From contig NZ_LT607413.1 in assembly GCF_900091495.1 (NCBI RefSeq), forward strand, positions 4,727,001 through 4,791,000: DNA of 64,000 bases. The letters run 5' to 3'. The notes below the pieces were generated by a model. That model did not search any database, was not told the origin of the DNA, and saw nothing but the letters and a program-made list of their open reading frames with translations. Of the stretch, positions 18,062 through 29,025 are shown piece by piece; within the stretch, counting starts at the first letter, position 1, and each line of letters opens with the position of its first letter. Both the position numbers and the translations under genes were made by a program. The stretch comes from Micromonospora echinospora (GTDB lineage: Bacteria; Actinomycetota; Actinomycetes; Mycobacteriales; Micromonosporaceae).

Positions 18062-19054
18062 TCAGTCTGTGGTGAAGCTGGACAGCATCGCAGCGGGGTA
18101 GCGGCTGCCTGCCGAGCCGCGGGGAAGGATTTCAGTGAGGCGGGCCAGATCGGCGGCCGAGAGCTGGACATCGGTGGCGCCGGCGTTCTCCTCGAGGCGC
18201 TTGGTGCTGCGGGTGCCGGGAATGGGCGCGATGTCCTCACCCTGGGCGAGCAGCCAGGCCAGCGCGAGTTGGGCGGTGGTGATGCCCTTGGTGTCGGCCA
18301 GCTTTTTGAGCTGGTCGGCGGCGTGCAGGTTGTACGTGTAGTTCTCGCCCTGCCAGCGCTCGTCCCAGCTGCGCATGTCGTCCGCGGGGTACTCGCTCGC
18401 GGGCTTGACCTGGCCGGTGAGGAAGCCGCGGCCAAGCGGGGAGTAGGGCACCAGGCCGATACCGAGTTCCCGCAGGACGGGAAGGATCTTCTCCTCCACC
18501 TCCCGCTCGAAGAGCGAGTACTCGTACTGGAGCACGGAGACCGGGGTGACGGCGTGGGCGCGGCGGATGTACTGGGGGCCGACGTTGCTCAGGCCGAAGT
18601 ACTTCACCTTGCCTTCGGTGATCAGTTCGCCGACCACGCCGGCGACCTCCTCGACCGGAACGGCGGGGTCGGAGATGTGCTGGTAGAAGAGGTCGATGTG
18701 GTCGCTCTGCAGGTAGCGCAGGCTGTTCTCGGCGACCTTGCGGATGTTCTCGGGGCGGCTGTTGAAGCCGGGGCTGAGCGGCGAGGCGGTCATGTCGAAG
18801 CCGAACTTGGTGGCGAGGACCACCTCGTCGCGGAAGTCTTTGACTGCCTCGCCCAGGAGGATCTCGTTGCTGCCGGTACCGGCGCCATACAGCTCGGCGG
18901 TGTCGAAGAAGTCGATCCCGAGTTCGTGGGCGCGGCGGATGGTCGCGATGCCCTCGTCGTCGTTCGAGGCACCGTAGGCCATGGACATGCCCATGGTCCC
19001 CAGGCCGAGCGCCGAGACGCGCAGGCCCTGAGAGCCCAGATTGCGGTGCTGCAT
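18062..19054 (-). CDS. Aldo/keto reductase
   Basis: 330 residues; the ATG at 19054 has GAGGGAG about 7 nt upstream. NADPH-dependent oxidoreductase with the AKR tetrad visible: DFFDTAELYG (Asp, Tyr), LATKFGFD (Lys) and DLFYQHISDP (His), plus SNVG and the nucleotide-binding IPGTRSTKRLEENAGA. It resembles the YakC/perakine-reductase-like group of general stress and xenobiotic reductases. It is divergent from the TetR gene at 19178, with a near-perfect palindrome between them, and so is likely controlled by it. Confidence 0.9.
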   Translation of the reverse strand: MQHRNLGSQGLRVSALGLGTMGMSMAYGASNDDEGIATIRRAHELGIDFFDTAELYGAGTGSNEILLGEAVKDFRDEVVLATKFGFDMTASPLSPGFNSRPENIRKVAENSLRYLQSDHIDLFYQHISDPAVPVEEVAGVVGELITEGKVKYFGLSNVGPQYIRRAHAVTPVSVLQYEYSLFEREVEEKILPVLRELGIGLVPYSPLGRGFLTGQVKPASEYPADDMRSWDERWQGENYTYNLHAADQLKKLADTKGITTAQLALAWLLAQGEDIAPIPGTRSTKRLEENAGATDVQLSAADLARLTEILPRGSAGSRYPAAMLSSFTTD

Positions 19055-19096
19055 GAGTTCACTCCCTCGGTGGTTCGCCGGCTTCACCGCAGAGGG

Positions 19097-19117
19097 CAAA
19101 CCGAACTGTTCCGTTTG
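19097..19117. promoter_or_regulatory. Near-perfect 21-bp palindrome: probable TetR operator
   Basis: Arms CAAACCGAAC and GTTCCGTTTG around a central T, so only one symmetric pair mismatches. A related half-site (ACGGTTCGG) lies near 19152-19160. It sits between the divergent aldo/keto reductase and TetR genes. Confidence 0.65.
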
Positions 19118-19177
19118 ACTCTACGCGCCGATCGCCCAGATGCCAAACCAAACGGTTCGGTGCTTTATTCTGGGGCC

Positions 19178-19798
19178 ATGTCCCAGTCCCGCTACTCCGG
19201 CCAGACCGCAGCGCCCGCCGCCGGCGGCGACACCACGCGCGAGCGCATTCTCAGCGCTGCCATGGAGGAGTTCGCCCGGCACGGCATCGCCGGCGCCCGC
19301 GTGGACCGCATCGCCAAGCTCGCCAAGACCAGCAAAGAACGCGTCTACGCCTACTTCCGCAGCAAATACGCGCTCTATGCCGCTGTCGCCGCACGGGAGT
19401 ACGTCGTCATCGCCGAGGCCACCCAGATAGACCCGACCGACCTCCCTGGCTACGCGGGCCGCCTGTTCGACTACTTCGTCGCCCGTCCGGACCACCACCG
19501 CCTGATCACCTGGGGCCGCCTCGAACTGCCGGGCACCGCAACCGGTGCCGACGATCCCACCCAGGCAGCGATCACCCGCAAAATCGACCAGCTCCGCCAG
19601 GTGCAGCAGGCTGGACAGCTCGACCCCGCCTGGGACCCGGCCGACGTCCTCGCCCTGGTCAACCAAATCGCCACGACCTGGGCGGCGCAGCCCGAACTCA
19701 GCGAGGCCGCCGCCGCACACGCCGTGGACCCCACCACCGCCGCCCGCCGCGCCGCGGTGGTGACCGCTGTCGAGCGGCTCTTCCCCCGAGCGCGCTGA
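19178..19798 (+). CDS. TetR-family regulator
   Basis: 206 residues from ATG 19178. HTH: RERILSAAMEEFARHGIAGARVDRIAKLAKTSKERVYAYF, with KERVYAYF in place of the more usual K(T/A)(S/T)LYxYF. The C-terminal domain (LPGYAGRLFDYFVARPDHHRL) resembles the TetR_C group that controls aldo/keto reductases. It probably represses the divergent reductase via the palindrome at 19097-19117. The frame opens far upstream, but that region is antisense to the reductase. Confidence 0.85.
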   Translation: MSQSRYSGQTAAPAAGGDTTRERILSAAMEEFARHGIAGARVDRIAKLAKTSKERVYAYFRSKYALYAAVAAREYVVIAEATQIDPTDLPGYAGRLFDYFVARPDHHRLITWGRLELPGTATGADDPTQAAITRKIDQLRQVQQAGQLDPAWDPADVLALVNQIATTWAAQPELSEAAAAHAVDPTTAARRAAVVTAVERLFPRAR

Positions 19799-20268
19799 GG
19801 CCCCCGGACCGGCGCCAGCCCTGCTCGAACATTCCCGAAACGGCGCCGGCCGCCCTTGCCGCTCGTCAATGGGCACATCCTGCTGAGCCAGGGAAAGAGA
19901 TGCCGGGTGGGCAGGAACGGGCGCCCCTTGCGCTCACGCGGTGCCGGGATTCCGTGCTCACCGGCGCTAGTGCGTTGTCGACCGATGCGCATCGGGGGGT
20001 GGTGGGTTGTCATTTCTCAGCTGCCCAGGTCTCAGTCGTCCAGGACGTTGCCGCTGTCGGGAGGGGACCGTACGGCGCGGTGGCAGAGGACGAAGGCCCG
20101 CATGGAAGCGCGGGCGCCGGCGGGGTTCACCGCAAGAGGTCGGTGTCTTCTTAAGCTGCGATCGGTCCTACGGCTGCCGGCTACCCAACCGACGAGATGC
20201 GCCGACAGGCGGTGCGAGCCCAGAGGCGCTTGCGCATCCTCGATCCGTTTCGGGTGTAGCGTGCAGCC
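19799..20268. other. 470-bp spacer with no supported gene
   Basis: Frames here are shadows with poor codon bias. A CCGGCGCC / GGCGCCGG inverted repeat near 19811-19855 could form a loose terminator for the TetR gene. Nothing else is identified. Confidence 0.4.
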
Positions 20269-20652
20269 ATGGCCGTACATTGGACGCTCGGCTGCGACGC
20301 TGCCGATCCTCAAAAGATCGCCGCGTTCTGGGCCAGGGCACTTGGGTACATAGCCGAGCCGGGGTACGACAATTCCGACGGTGCATCCATCGTAGATCCG
20401 CAGAGAGTTGGCCCCGCGATCGGGTTCCTGCGCGTACCAGAGGGCAAGATCGCCAAGAATCGGATGCACATCGACATCCGCGTAGCTGGAGAACCTCCGT
20501 GGCAGATGGTCGAGCGCGAGCAGCTCATCCGGGCGAAGGTCAACGACTTGGTCAGCGTCGGCGCACGGGTCGTACGCGAGGAGTCCGACGGCCGTCACCT
20601 AGGTCACGTCGTCATGCTCGACCCTGAGGGAAACGAGTTTTGCGTCGCGTGA
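20269..20652 (+). CDS. VOC-family (glyoxalase-like) protein
   Basis: 127 residues, one complete VOC domain: WTLGCDAADPQKIAAFWARALGY at the start, a central RMHIDIRV metal-type histidine strand, and VVMLDPEGNEFCVA at the end, the standard terminal motif. Members include lyases, dioxygenases and drug-binding resistance proteins. I cannot assign a substrate. The next gene starts 40 bp downstream on the same strand. Confidence 0.8.
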   Translation: MAVHWTLGCDAADPQKIAAFWARALGYIAEPGYDNSDGASIVDPQRVGPAIGFLRVPEGKIAKNRMHIDIRVAGEPPWQMVEREQLIRAKVNDLVSVGARVVREESDGRHLGHVVMLDPEGNEFCVA

Positions 20653-20692
20653 TCGGCGAGCCGGTCCGCCCGTCGATGTCCGGAGGGATCCC

Positions 20693-21169
20693 ATGACCGA
20701 CAACGCTCGGCCTCACCAGCCGATCGACATGAATCGCCATGCTTCGTTGCGGGAGTTTCTCGCTGCACGTGGTGTGTCTCCGGAGGTTGAGTACGTCGAG
20801 ACTACGCCCGTCACGGACGGGGTGACCTGCGACGTGTACCGGTTCCGTGACAGCGAGGCCTACGACCTGGCCATCGTTGAGGTACGGGCCGGGAAACGCA
20901 CCCCCCTGCAACGGGTCCTGACCGGTACGGAAACCATCGAAGGCCACCTGGCGGGCCGCGGGACGCTGACCGTCCGGGCACCCAACGGCAGAGAGACGGC
21001 CTACCGGTTTCCGGCGGAACGGGCCACGCCGGTGGCGGTAGCGGTCGGCGAGATTATGCAGTGGCACGCCGACAGCGGCGAGACGCTCATGTTTTTCGAA
21101 CTGTGCGCGCCGCCGTACACCGACGGCCGCTTCGAGGATCTCGGGGTGAGTGCCGGCGGCACCGGGTGA
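20693..21169 (+). CDS. Cupin-like hypothetical protein
   Basis: 158 residues. The central part (VEVRAGKRTPLQRVLTGTETIEGHLAGRGTLTV...GEIMQWHADSG) has the strand-turn pattern of a cupin/RmlC-like barrel, but the metal-binding histidines are incomplete. Family otherwise unknown. Its 3' end faces the leftward oxygenase gene, with a stem-loop between them. Confidence 0.55.
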   Translation: MTDNARPHQPIDMNRHASLREFLAARGVSPEVEYVETTPVTDGVTCDVYRFRDSEAYDLAIVEVRAGKRTPLQRVLTGTETIEGHLAGRGTLTVRAPNGRETAYRFPAERATPVAVAVGEIMQWHADSGETLMFFELCAPPYTDGRFEDLGVSAGGTG

Positions 21170-21207
21170 GGTCGAGGCGGCCGGCCAAGCCGCCAGCCGC
21201 CTCGACC
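21170..21207. terminator. Bidirectional hairpin terminator between convergent genes
   Basis: Arms GGTCGAGGCGGC and GCCGCCTCGACC form a perfect 12-bp stem in the 72-bp gap between the cupin-like gene (+) and the oxygenase gene (-). Confidence 0.65.
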
Positions 21208-21241
21208 GAGTGCTTCCACCGGCGCGCAGCGCCACCGACGG

Positions 21242-21943
21242 TCACTGCGCGATGACGCCTTGAGGGCCGTACAGGTACGTGTTCAGATCCTGCGGCCGGG
21301 TCTTCTCCGGGCACTCGTCCGTGTAGTAGTTCATGCCGACAGCCACACGCAGTGCCGGCCTGTGCAGCGCGCGGACGTAGTGGGGGAAACGCCGGGCGTC
21401 GAAGAAGACCAGCTGACCCGAGACCGGGTAGAGCACGGAGCAGTCCTTGTCGACCTCCTCCACGGAGTTGGCATCCACGTTGTTCGCCACGACCAGCTCA
21501 CCGCCGGTGCCCCGCGGATGGTCGGTGACGTACAGCAACGCCTCCACCGGATTCGTGTCGACGTGGCACTCGTACCGGTCGGTGCCCTCCTGGACGTTCA
21601 TCACCACCGCGTAGCGCTGATCCTCCGTCGGATAGATCCGACGCCCGGTGGCCTCCTGATAGAGCTCACAGAAGTGACCCCGGTACAGGTCGATCAGCCA
21701 GGGCAGCCGATTCCACATGGTGACCCCACGGACCGTCATGATCTGCAGGGACCTGACATCGCTGCTCTCCCGCGAGGTGGAGTGCGGCGGGGACAGGTAC
21801 TTGGTGATCCGATCGTTGCGGGCCACCGTCTCGATCTCCTCTCGCCAACCGGCCGGCAGGACAGAGGAGACATCGAAGGTCAACCAACTGAAGCGGGAGA
21901 CGGCCGGCGCGCTGCTCAGGAAGTCATCCGAGGACATGGTCAC
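21242..21943 (-). CDS. 2-oxoglutarate/Fe(II)-dependent oxygenase
   Basis: 233 residues. The iron-binding triad is visible: HVD in YECHVDTNPVEALLYV, and a distal His in DARRFPHYVRALHRPALRVAVGMNYY, which also holds the Arg expected to bind 2-oxoglutarate. This is a small DSBH hydroxylase; members in NRPS clusters often hydroxylate amino acids or tailored peptides. It is the left-most gene that plausibly belongs to the cluster. It is divergent from the FAAL-NRPS across a 337-bp control region. Substrate unknown; resemblance to prolyl-hydroxylase-like folds is inference. Confidence 0.75.
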   Translation of the reverse strand: MTMSSDDFLSSAPAVSRFSWLTFDVSSVLPAGWREEIETVARNDRITKYLSPPHSTSRESSDVRSLQIMTVRGVTMWNRLPWLIDLYRGHFCELYQEATGRRIYPTEDQRYAVVMNVQEGTDRYECHVDTNPVEALLYVTDHPRGTGGELVVANNVDANSVEEVDKDCSVLYPVSGQLVFFDARRFPHYVRALHRPALRVAVGMNYYTDECPEKTRPQDLNTYLYGPQGVIAQ

Positions 21944-22123
21944 CTACCCCGACGGTTGACCCGAGGTTGTCCACGCGAGGTTCGGCCGTGACCGGTTCTG
22001 GTACGTCGACCACTCGCTTTTCTCCCTTCGAAGCGCGTCTTTGCTGACGTGGCGCCACTGGCGCGTGACCAGGGCCTGAACTGCCACGTTCAGCAATTTA
22101 TCCACGTCGCCGCCCTCATCGGC

Positions 22124-22174
22124 GTCCCATAAAGCGGGGAAGCGCCGCTGCTGGGTGGGTCGGCCACCATGGGC
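22124..22174 (+). promoter_or_regulatory. Shared 19-bp regulatory box upstream of FAAL-NRPS
   Basis: GTCCCATAAAGCGGGGAAG at 22124-22142 is repeated identically, in the orientation facing the gene, at 34141-34123 before the tyrosine-hydroxylase operon. In both cases 26 bp separate the box from a conserved hexamer (ATGGGC at 22169; ATAGAG on the minus strand at 34096) inside ACCATRGRGC. It is probably an activator site plus promoter. The rest of the 21944-22280 gap holds nothing I can name. Confidence 0.7.
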
Positions 22175-22280
22175 AGGGCGACGGCTGCCCCATCGGGACG
22201 CTGTCGTCGGACAAATCCGGATGCTTCGCTGCGAGTGCGAGCCGGAGTCGACAAGGTCGAAAGAGCTGACAGAGGCCGCC

Positions 22281-25200
22281 GTGATCGATCATGACCTTCC
22301 GGACGTGCGTACGGTCGACGACGTGACCACCCTGGTGTGGCTGCTGCGGTGGCGGGCAGCCCACCAGCCGGATCGGCTGGGTTACGTCTTCCTCGGCGAC
22401 GACGGCGCCGAGGAGGCGCTCACCTACGCCGACCTCGACCGGCGGGCCCGCCTCATCGCGGCCCAGCTGAGGCAGGCCGACATCGGCGTAGGCGAGCGGG
22501 CCCTCCTGCTCTACCCACCGGGAGCCGAGTTCCTGGCCGCCCTGTTCGGCTGTCTGTACGCGGGCGTTGTCGCGGTCCCCACGTTCCCGCCTAACCCGAT
22601 GCGACTGGACCGGACGATGCCGCGTCTGCTAGCCACCGTCGCCGACGCCGCACCGGCCGTGGCGCTGACCACCGCCCCGCTGCTGACTCTCGCCGAAGGC
22701 CTCGCCCCGGCCGCGACCGCATTCGGCCAGATCCGATGGATCGCCACCGACGGACCGGCGGGGGAGACGGATTGGTTGCCACCGCCTGTGGACGGTGACG
22801 CTCTCGCGGTTCTGCAGTACACGTCCGGGTCGACGGGCAGGCCGAAGGGCGTGATGCTCTCGCACGGCAACCTGCTGCACAACTCTCGGCTGATCCGGCA
22901 CTTCTTCGGCACCACCGCGGACAGCCGTGGCATGAGCTGGCTGCCCCCGTACCACGACATGGGCCTTATCGGCGGGCTGCTGCAACCGATGTTCGGCGGT
23001 TTCCCAGTCTGGCTCATGTCTCCACTGGACTTCCTGCGGCAGCCGCTCACCTGGCTCGAGCTGTTGTCGCAGCACCGGATAACCGTCAGCGGCGGCCCGA
23101 ACTTCGCCTACGACCTGTGCGTCAGCAAGACAACCGCACGACAACGCGAGCGGTTGGACCTCAGCGCCTGGCAGGTGGCCTTCAACGGTGCCGAACCGGT
23201 CCGGCACGCCACGATGCGGCGCTTCGCCGAAGCGTTCGCTCCGGCGGGCTTCCAGACCGAGGCGTTCCTACCCTGCTATGGCTTGGCCGAGGCCACGCTC
23301 ATCGTCACCGGCGGCCGCGCATCCTCCACGGCCGGCGACGTCGACCGTGCCGCCCTCGCCCGAGGCGAGGTGACGCCCACCGACGATCCCACCCGCCGGC
23401 TCGTCAGCTGCGGGCCCAGCGCACCGGACCAGCAGATCGAGATCATCGACCCGGACACGTCACGCCGATGCCCACCCGACCAGGTCGGTGAGGTGTGGCT
23501 CCGCGGCCCCAGCGTGGCCCACGGCTACTGGGGCCGCCCCGACGACAGCCGCGAGGTCTTCCGAGCCCGGATCACCGACGACCCCGACAACGACTACCTG
23601 CGCACCGGGGACCTCGGTTTTCTCCGTAACGGCGAACTAGTCGTCACCGGACGGCTCAAGGACCTGATCATCATCCGGGGCCGCAACCTCTATCCCCAGG
23701 ACATCGAGGCAACCGCCGAGCGGGCACACACCGCCCTCCGGGCCGGCTGCGGCGCCGCCTTCGCCATGGAAGAAGACGGCGAGGAACGCCTGGCGATCGT
23801 GCACGAAGTTGTCCGTGGCAGCGAGAACATCGACGTCGCGGACATCGCCGGTGAGATCCGCCGACACGTCGCCGAGCAGCATGAGGCACAGGTCGGACTG
23901 GTAGTGCTGATCGCCGCTGGCGGGCTGCCCAAGACCTCCAGCGGCAAGGTGCGCCGCGACGCCTGCCGCCGACAGCTCCTCGCCGGTGATTTGCCCGAGC
24001 TGGCCCGCAGCACCACCGCCACAGGCAATCCTGCCGACCCGGCCGACGCTGCCGTCCTCCACCGGGCGGAGCTCGCCGCCGCCTCGGCCGAACGACGACG
24101 CGAACTGCTCGAGACCTACCTACGACGGCTGACCGCGACATCCTGCGGGATGCCGCCGGCCGACCTCGCCACCGACGTGCCGCTACTCGCGGCCGGACTG
24201 GACTCCCTGGCCGCCCAGGAACTCCTGCACCGCGGCGAGGCGGACCTCGGACTGCGGCTACCGCTGGCCGCCATCCTCAGCGGAGCGACCCTGGCTGACG
24301 TGGCCGCTCAACTCGCCGACCAGGTCGACACCGACCCGCGCACCAGCCACACGGCCACCGCCCCGGCCGATACGACCGCAGCAACCACCCCGCTCACGCC
24401 CGGACAACGCGCACTGTGGTTCCTGCAACAGATGCAGCCCGACAGCACGGCGCACACCCTGGCCACCGCGTTCCGGTTGAGCGGGCCGCTGGACACCGAC
24501 GCCCTGCGCCGCGCCTTCGACACGCTGATGACCCGGCACCCCGCGCTGCGGGCCACCTTCACCATCCGCGACGGAGAACCGATCCAGCAGATCAGCCCCC
24601 ACAGCGGCACCCACCTGACCCGCGACGCCACCGACCTCGACGACGAGGCGTTCGCGCGACGGCTCACCGATGACGTGCACCGGCCATTCGACCTGACCAC
24701 CGGCCCGCTGGTGCGGCTTCACCTGTACCGGCGCGCCGCCGATGAACACGTCGTCCTGATCACCGCCCACCACATCGTCACCGACTTCCGCTCCACCACG
24801 ACGCTCGGCCACGAACTCGCTGCTCTCTACACCGAGCACACAGGCGGTCAACCGGCGCAGCTTCCCGCCGTACCAGCGGGTGTTGCCGACGCTCACGCAT
24901 GGCAGGAGGCGTACCTCGACTCGCCCGAGGGCCGTGCCGCAGCACGGCACTGGGAAAACGAAATCGGCGACGGGGTGCCACCGACCCGCCTGGGAACAGG
25001 GCCGGCGGGGGAGACGTCCAGCACCTCGGCCACCCACGTGTTCCGCCTCGACGACACGCTGGCCCACCGGCTACGCCAGCGCGCGGCGGCCGAGCGCGTG
25101 ACCCCGTACGTGCTGCTGCTCACCGGCTACCTGGCACTGCTGCACCGGCTGACCGGCCAGACCGATCTGGCCGTCGGCACGCCCGTCGCTGCCCGCGGCC

Positions 25201-28200
25201 GCCACCGCCCGACCGACGCCGTCGGGTATCTCATGAATCCGGTGATGCTGCGCAGCCAGGCCGACCACACCGTCACCTTCCGCCAACTGCTGGCACAAAC
25301 CCGAGACCGGGTCATCGCCGCCATCGAGCATCAGGACTTCCCCAGCCCGCTGCTCGCCGAGCGGCACACCGCAGCGCGCGGCGGACTGTTCCACAACATG
25401 TTCATCTACAACCGGCCGTCCGCGGCGGACACCTCGGCGTTTCCGGCGGTGCTGCTCGGCCATCCCGGAATCCGACGACCATTCGGCCCGCTACGCGCCG
25501 AATCCCTGCCGGTCACGCTACGGGAGTGCCCCTTCGACAGCGAGCTGTCGCTGTCCGAGCTCGACGGCGGAATCGTCGGCTTGTTCCGGTTCCGCACCGC
25601 CGTACTCGACCCACCGGCCGGACAACGTTTCATCGACCAGCTGACAGCCCTGCTCGGTGTCGCCGTCGACGACCCGGACGCCTCGCTCGGCACGATACTG
25701 CACGCCACCGGCCCCGAGCGCGTACGCATCGTCGAGCAGTGGAACCACACCGCACGAGCCCTCGACACCGACATCTGCGTGCCACGCCTGTTCGAGCAAC
25801 AGGTCCGTCGTACCCCTGACGCGCCGGCCCTTGTCGCCGGCGCGGAGTGCCTGTCCTACCGGCAGCTCGACGAGCGCGCCAACCAGCTAGCCCACTTCCT
25901 CCAGGCCGGCGGCGTCGAACGCGGCGACCGGGTAGGCATCTACCTGGACCGCAGCCGGGACATGATCATCGCCCTGATCGCGGTCATGAAGGCCGGTGCC
26001 GCGTACGTCCCGGTCGACCCGCTCAACCCGCCCGACCGTGTCGCCGCGACCTTCACCGACGCGCGGGTACGGACGGTCCTCAGCCAGGAGAGCCTCGCCG
26101 GAAAGCTCCACCACGCCGCCGCGCCGGTGATCCTCCTCGACGGCCGGTGGCCCGACATCGCGGGTCACCCGACGACGCCCCCTCTTCCTCCCCCCGGACC
26201 CGGCGACACCGCCTACGTCATCTACACCTCCGGATCCACCGGCACCCCCAAGGGCGTCGACCTGCCGCACCGTGCCCTCAGCAACTACATGCAGGACGCC
26301 GTCGACCTGTTCGGTATCCGCCCCGACGACCGGGTGCTCCAGTTCTTCTCCATCAGCTTCGACGCCAGCGGCGAGGAGATCTACCCGGCCCTGATCAACG
26401 GCGGCTGCCTGGTGCTGCGAACCGACCAGATGCTCGCCGACCCCGCGACGTTCTTGACCACCTGCGCCGCCCGGGACATAACGGTGGTGCACATCCCCAC
26501 CGGCTTCTGGCACGACCTCGTCATGGCCCTCGACGAGGGCACCGCCACCCTCCCCGAGAGCCTGCGGCTCATCGTCGTCGGCGGCGAAGCCGCGCTCGCC
26601 CAGCGGGTGACGGACTGGCAGCGGCTCGTTGGCACCAGGGTGCGGCTGCTCAACACATACGGCCCGACCGAGGCGACCATCACCGCGCTCGCCTACGAGC
26701 TGAACACCGCCGATCTGCGCGCGGGTGTACCGATCGGCCGGCCCGTCGCCAACACCCGCGCGTACGTCCTCGACGACGACCTTCAACCGGTACCCGTCGG
26801 GGTCATCGGAGAGCTGTACCTCGGCGGAGCAGGCCTCGCCAACGGCTACCTCCACCGGCCCGGCCTGAGCGCGGAGCGGTTCGTGGCCGACCCGTTCGGC
26901 CCACCCGGCAGCCGGCTCTACCGCAGCGGCGACCTGGTCCGCTACCAACCCGATGGCGCGCTCGTCTTCCTCGGACGCGCCGACCGGCAGGTCAAGCTCA
27001 ACGGCTACCGCGTCGAGCTCGGCGAAGTCGAGGTGGCGCTGCGACGCCTCGACCGCGTGGCCGACGTCGTCGTTGTGCCGTCCCGCCGTTCCGGTCGCCT
27101 CCTGGCCTACCTGACGCCCGCTGGGCCGGTGGCACCCACCGCCGAGCAACTACGCTCCGCCCTGCGAACCCACCTACCCGAGTACATGGTGCCAGCGCAG
27201 TTCGTCGTCCTCCCGGCGTTCCCCAGAACCCCCAGCGGCAAGATCGACTACGCGGCGCTGCCCGCCACCGCCCCCGCACCCGGGCCCACCGCCGACGCCA
27301 CACCCGAGGATCTGCCGCAGACGCCCCACGAACGGGCCCTCGCGGCGATCTGGAGCGAGGTGCTGGACATACCCGAGGTCCGCCGGCACGACGACTTCTT
27401 CGCCCTCGGCGGCCACTCGCTGCTGGCGACCAAGGTGCTGGCCAGGGTCAACGACACCCTCGGCCGCGAACTCACGCTACGGGCGGTGTTCGAGGCACCC
27501 ACCCTCGCCGTGCTCGCGCAACGTGTCGACGAGGCACCCGCGAGCCAGTCCGGGCCCATCCCCGCCGCCCCGCGCGACGAACCGCTGCCGCTGTCCTTCG
27601 TCCAGGAGGCGATCTGGTTCCTCGAGCAGTTCGAGCCGGGCAGCACCAACTACAACGTTCCCCGGGCGTTGCGCCTGCGTGGCGAGATTGACGTGACGGC
27701 GGTCAAACAGGCCTTCGACGACCTGGAAGCGCGCCACGAGATCCTCCGAACCACCTTCCCCGACGACGGTGACGGCGAACCGATGCAGTGCGTCCAGCCT
27801 CCGCGGGGCATCCCCGTGGCGGTGATCGACCAGACCGCCCTGCCCGAAGCCGACCGGGACGCCCACATCCGTGACTTCATCCTGAACGCCGGGCAGCAGC
27901 CCTTCGACCTGGCCAGCGACCAACTGCTGCGGGTCACGCTGATCCGCCTGGCCGCCGACGACCACGTGTTGGTCGCCGTGGAACACCACCTCGTCCACGA
28001 CGGCTGGGCCCAGGGCGTCTTCCTCCGCGACTTCCTCGAGTTGTACGAGGCCCGCGCGGCCAGCCGACCCCCACGCCTGCCGGAACTGCCCATCCAGTAC
28101 GCCGACTTCGCCGTCTGGCAGCGCAGGATGCTGCAAGGCGCCCGCCTCGAGCAGCTACTGGCCTACTGGCGGCAGCGTCTCGCCGGTGCCCCGCCGCTGC

Positions 28201-28976
28201 TCCGGCTGCCCACCGACCGGCCCCGGCCCCGGGTGGCGACCATCCGCGGCGGTGAGGAAACCCTCGTCATCGACGCCGAGCTGACCCGGGACCTGCGTGC
28301 GTTCACCCAGGAACACGACGCCACGCTCTACATGACCATGCTCGCCGGGTTCGTGACCGTCCTGTACGGCCACAGCGGCCAGGACGACATCCTCATCGGC
28401 GCCGGCGTCGCCAACCGGCACCGACCCGAACTGGAAAACCTCCTCGGCATGATCATCAACACCATCGTCCTGCGCACCGACCTGTCCGGCGACCCGTCGT
28501 TCCTCGAGCTGGTCGACCGGGTACGGGAGACGTGCCTCGGCGCCTACGCCCACCAGGACCTACCGTTCGAGAAGCTCGTCGAGAAGCTGCGGCCCCCACG
28601 CAACCTCAGCCACATGCCGCTGTTCCAGGTGATGTTCAGCTTCCTCGACACGCCGATGCCGGCGCTGCGACTGCCCGGCGTCGAACTGGAAGTGCTCAAC
28701 GCGCACAACCGGTCCGCCAAGTTCGACCTGAATGCCATCGTCATCCCGCACGCCGAGCAGCGATTCCACGACGCCGCCACGGCGGCACGCGAGGAACCGG
28801 ACGAGACGATCACCCTTCTGGTGGAGTACAACGCCGATCTGTTCGACGCCACCACCATCCGCCGGCTGCTGGATCACTACCGAACCGTGCTGTGGTCGGC
28901 CGTCGGGCACCCGCGCCGATCCGTCCACCAGCTCATCGACCCACTGGAGCTGCCGACCAGACCGGCGGCGACGTGA
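22281..28976 (+). CDS. FAAL-ACP-C-A-T-C lipopeptide initiation NRPS
   Basis: About 2,231 residues from GTG 22281 (upstream in-frame starts at 22221 and 22155 lie in the promoter). Domains: fatty acyl-AMP ligase, residues 10-590 ([34 protein letters not shown]); acyl carrier, Ser in GLDSLAAQ near 640; C domain 700-1150 with [10 protein letters not shown] domain 1170-1640 ([26 protein letters not shown]); T domain, GGHSLL Ser near 1712; second C domain 1770-2200 with HHLVHDG. The FAAL activates a fatty acid as the acyl-adenylate and loads the ACP; C1 N-acylates the first amino acid; C2 hands over to a separate protein. My manual ten-residue A-domain code is D-A-E-H-V-G-T-I-T-K, which I cannot assign. 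It is followed by the carbamoyltransferase gene. Confidence 0.93.
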   Translation: MIDHDLPDVRTVDDVTTLVWLLRWRAAHQPDRLGYVFLGDDGAEEALTYADLDRRARLIAAQLRQADIGVGERALLLYPPGAEFLAALFGCLYAGVVAVPTFPPNPMRLDRTMPRLLATVADAAPAVALTTAPLLTLAEGLAPAATAFGQIRWIATDGPAGETDWLPPPVDGDALAVLQYTSGSTGRPKGVMLSHGNLLHNSRLIRHFFGTTADSRGMSWLPPYHDMGLIGGLLQPMFGGFPVWLMSPLDFLRQPLTWLELLSQHRITVSGGPNFAYDLCVSKTTARQRERLDLSAWQVAFNGAEPVRHATMRRFAEAFAPAGFQTEAFLPCYGLAEATLIVTGGRASSTAGDVDRAALARGEVTPTDDPTRRLVSCGPSAPDQQIEIIDPDTSRRCPPDQVGEVWLRGPSVAHGYWGRPDDSREVFRARITDDPDNDYLRTGDLGFLRNGELVVTGRLKDLIIIRGRNLYPQDIEATAERAHTALRAGCGAAFAMEEDGEERLAIVHEVVRGSENIDVADIAGEIRRHVAEQHEAQVGLVVLIAAGGLPKTSSGKVRRDACRRQLLAGDLPELARSTTATGNPADPADAAVLHRAELAAASAERRRELLETYLRRLTATSCGMPPADLATDVPLLAAGLDSLAAQELLHRGEADLGLRLPLAAILSGATLADVAAQLADQVDTDPRTSHTATAPADTTAATTPLTPGQRALWFLQQMQPDSTAHTLATAFRLSGPLDTDALRRAFDTLMTRHPALRATFTIRDGEPIQQISPHSGTHLTRDATDLDDEAFARRLTDDVHRPFDLTTGPLVRLHLYRRAADEHVVLITAHHIVTDFRSTTTLGHELAALYTEHTGGQPAQLPAVPAGVADAHAWQEAYLDSPEGRAAARHWENEIGDGVPPTRLGTGPAGETSSTSATHVFRLDDTLAHRLRQRAAAERVTPYVLLLTGYLALLHRLTGQTDLAVGTPVAARGRHRPTDAVGYLMNPVMLRSQADHTVTFRQLLAQTRDRVIAAIEHQDFPSPLLAERHTAARGGLFHNMFIYNRPSAADTSAFPAVLLGHPGIRRPFGPLRAESLPVTLRECPFDSELSLSELDGGIVGLFRFRTAVLDPPAGQRFIDQLTALLGVAVDDPDASLGTILHATGPERVRIVEQWNHTARALDTDICVPRLFEQQVRRTPDAPALVAGAECLSYRQLDERANQLAHFLQAGGVERGDRVGIYLDRSRDMIIALIAVMKAGAAYVPVDPLNPPDRVAATFTDARVRTVLSQESLAGKLHHAAAPVILLDGRWPDIAGHPTTPPLPPPGPGDTAYVIYTSGSTGTPKGVDLPHRALSNYMQDAVDLFGIRPDDRVLQFFSISFDASGEEIYPALINGGCLVLRTDQMLADPATFLTTCAARDITVVHIPTGFWHDLVMALDEGTATLPESLRLIVVGGEAALAQRVTDWQRLVGTRVRLLNTYGPTEATITALAYELNTADLRAGVPIGRPVANTRAYVLDDDLQPVPVGVIGELYLGGAGLANGYLHRPGLSAERFVADPFGPPGSRLYRSGDLVRYQPDGALVFLGRADRQVKLNGYRVELGEVEVALRRLDRVADVVVVPSRRSGRLLAYLTPAGPVAPTAEQLRSALRTHLPEYMVPAQFVVLPAFPRTPSGKIDYAALPATAPAPGPTADATPEDLPQTPHERALAAIWSEVLDIPEVRRHDDFFALGGHSLLATKVLARVNDTLGRELTLRAVFEAPTLAVLAQRVDEAPASQSGPIPAAPRDEPLPLSFVQEAIWFLEQFEPGSTNYNVPRALRLRGEIDVTAVKQAFDDLEARHEILRTTFPDDGDGEPMQCVQPPRGIPVAVIDQTALPEADRDAHIRDFILNAGQQPFDLASDQLLRVTLIRLAADDHVLVAVEHHLVHDGWAQGVFLRDFLELYEARAASRPPRLPELPIQYADFAVWQRRMLQGARLEQLLAYWRQRLAGAPPLLRLPTDRPRPRVATIRGGEETLVIDAELTRDLRAFTQEHDATLYMTMLAGFVTVLYGHSGQDDILIGAGVANRHRPELENLLGMIINTIVLRTDLSGDPSFLELVDRVRETCLGAYAHQDLPFEKLVEKLRPPRNLSHMPLFQVMFSFLDTPMPALRLPGVELEVLNAHNRSAKFDLNAIVIPHAEQRFHDAATAAREEPDETITLLVEYNADLFDATTIRRLLDHYRTVLWSAVGHPRRSVHQLIDPLELPTRPAAT

Positions 28977-29025
28977 CCACCGGATCCGTCCAGGCGACGG
29001 TGAACCCCGAGGGAGCAGGCCCAAC

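Noticed and set aside
18050..19177. 5' extension of the TetR frame across the aldo/keto reductase
   Set aside because: It is antisense to the reductase. The true TetR start is the ATG at 19178, just before the HTH domain.
24258..25067. Antisense frames under the large NRPS genes (also 41354-43867 and 44659-46062)
   Set aside because: Long open frames on the opposite strand of high-GC genes are expected from codon bias, and none has a coherent domain.
28732..29025. Upstream extension of the carbamoyltransferase frame
   Set aside because: It overlaps the NRPS 3' end in another frame. The GTG at 29026 has a good ribosome-binding site and starts the conserved domain.
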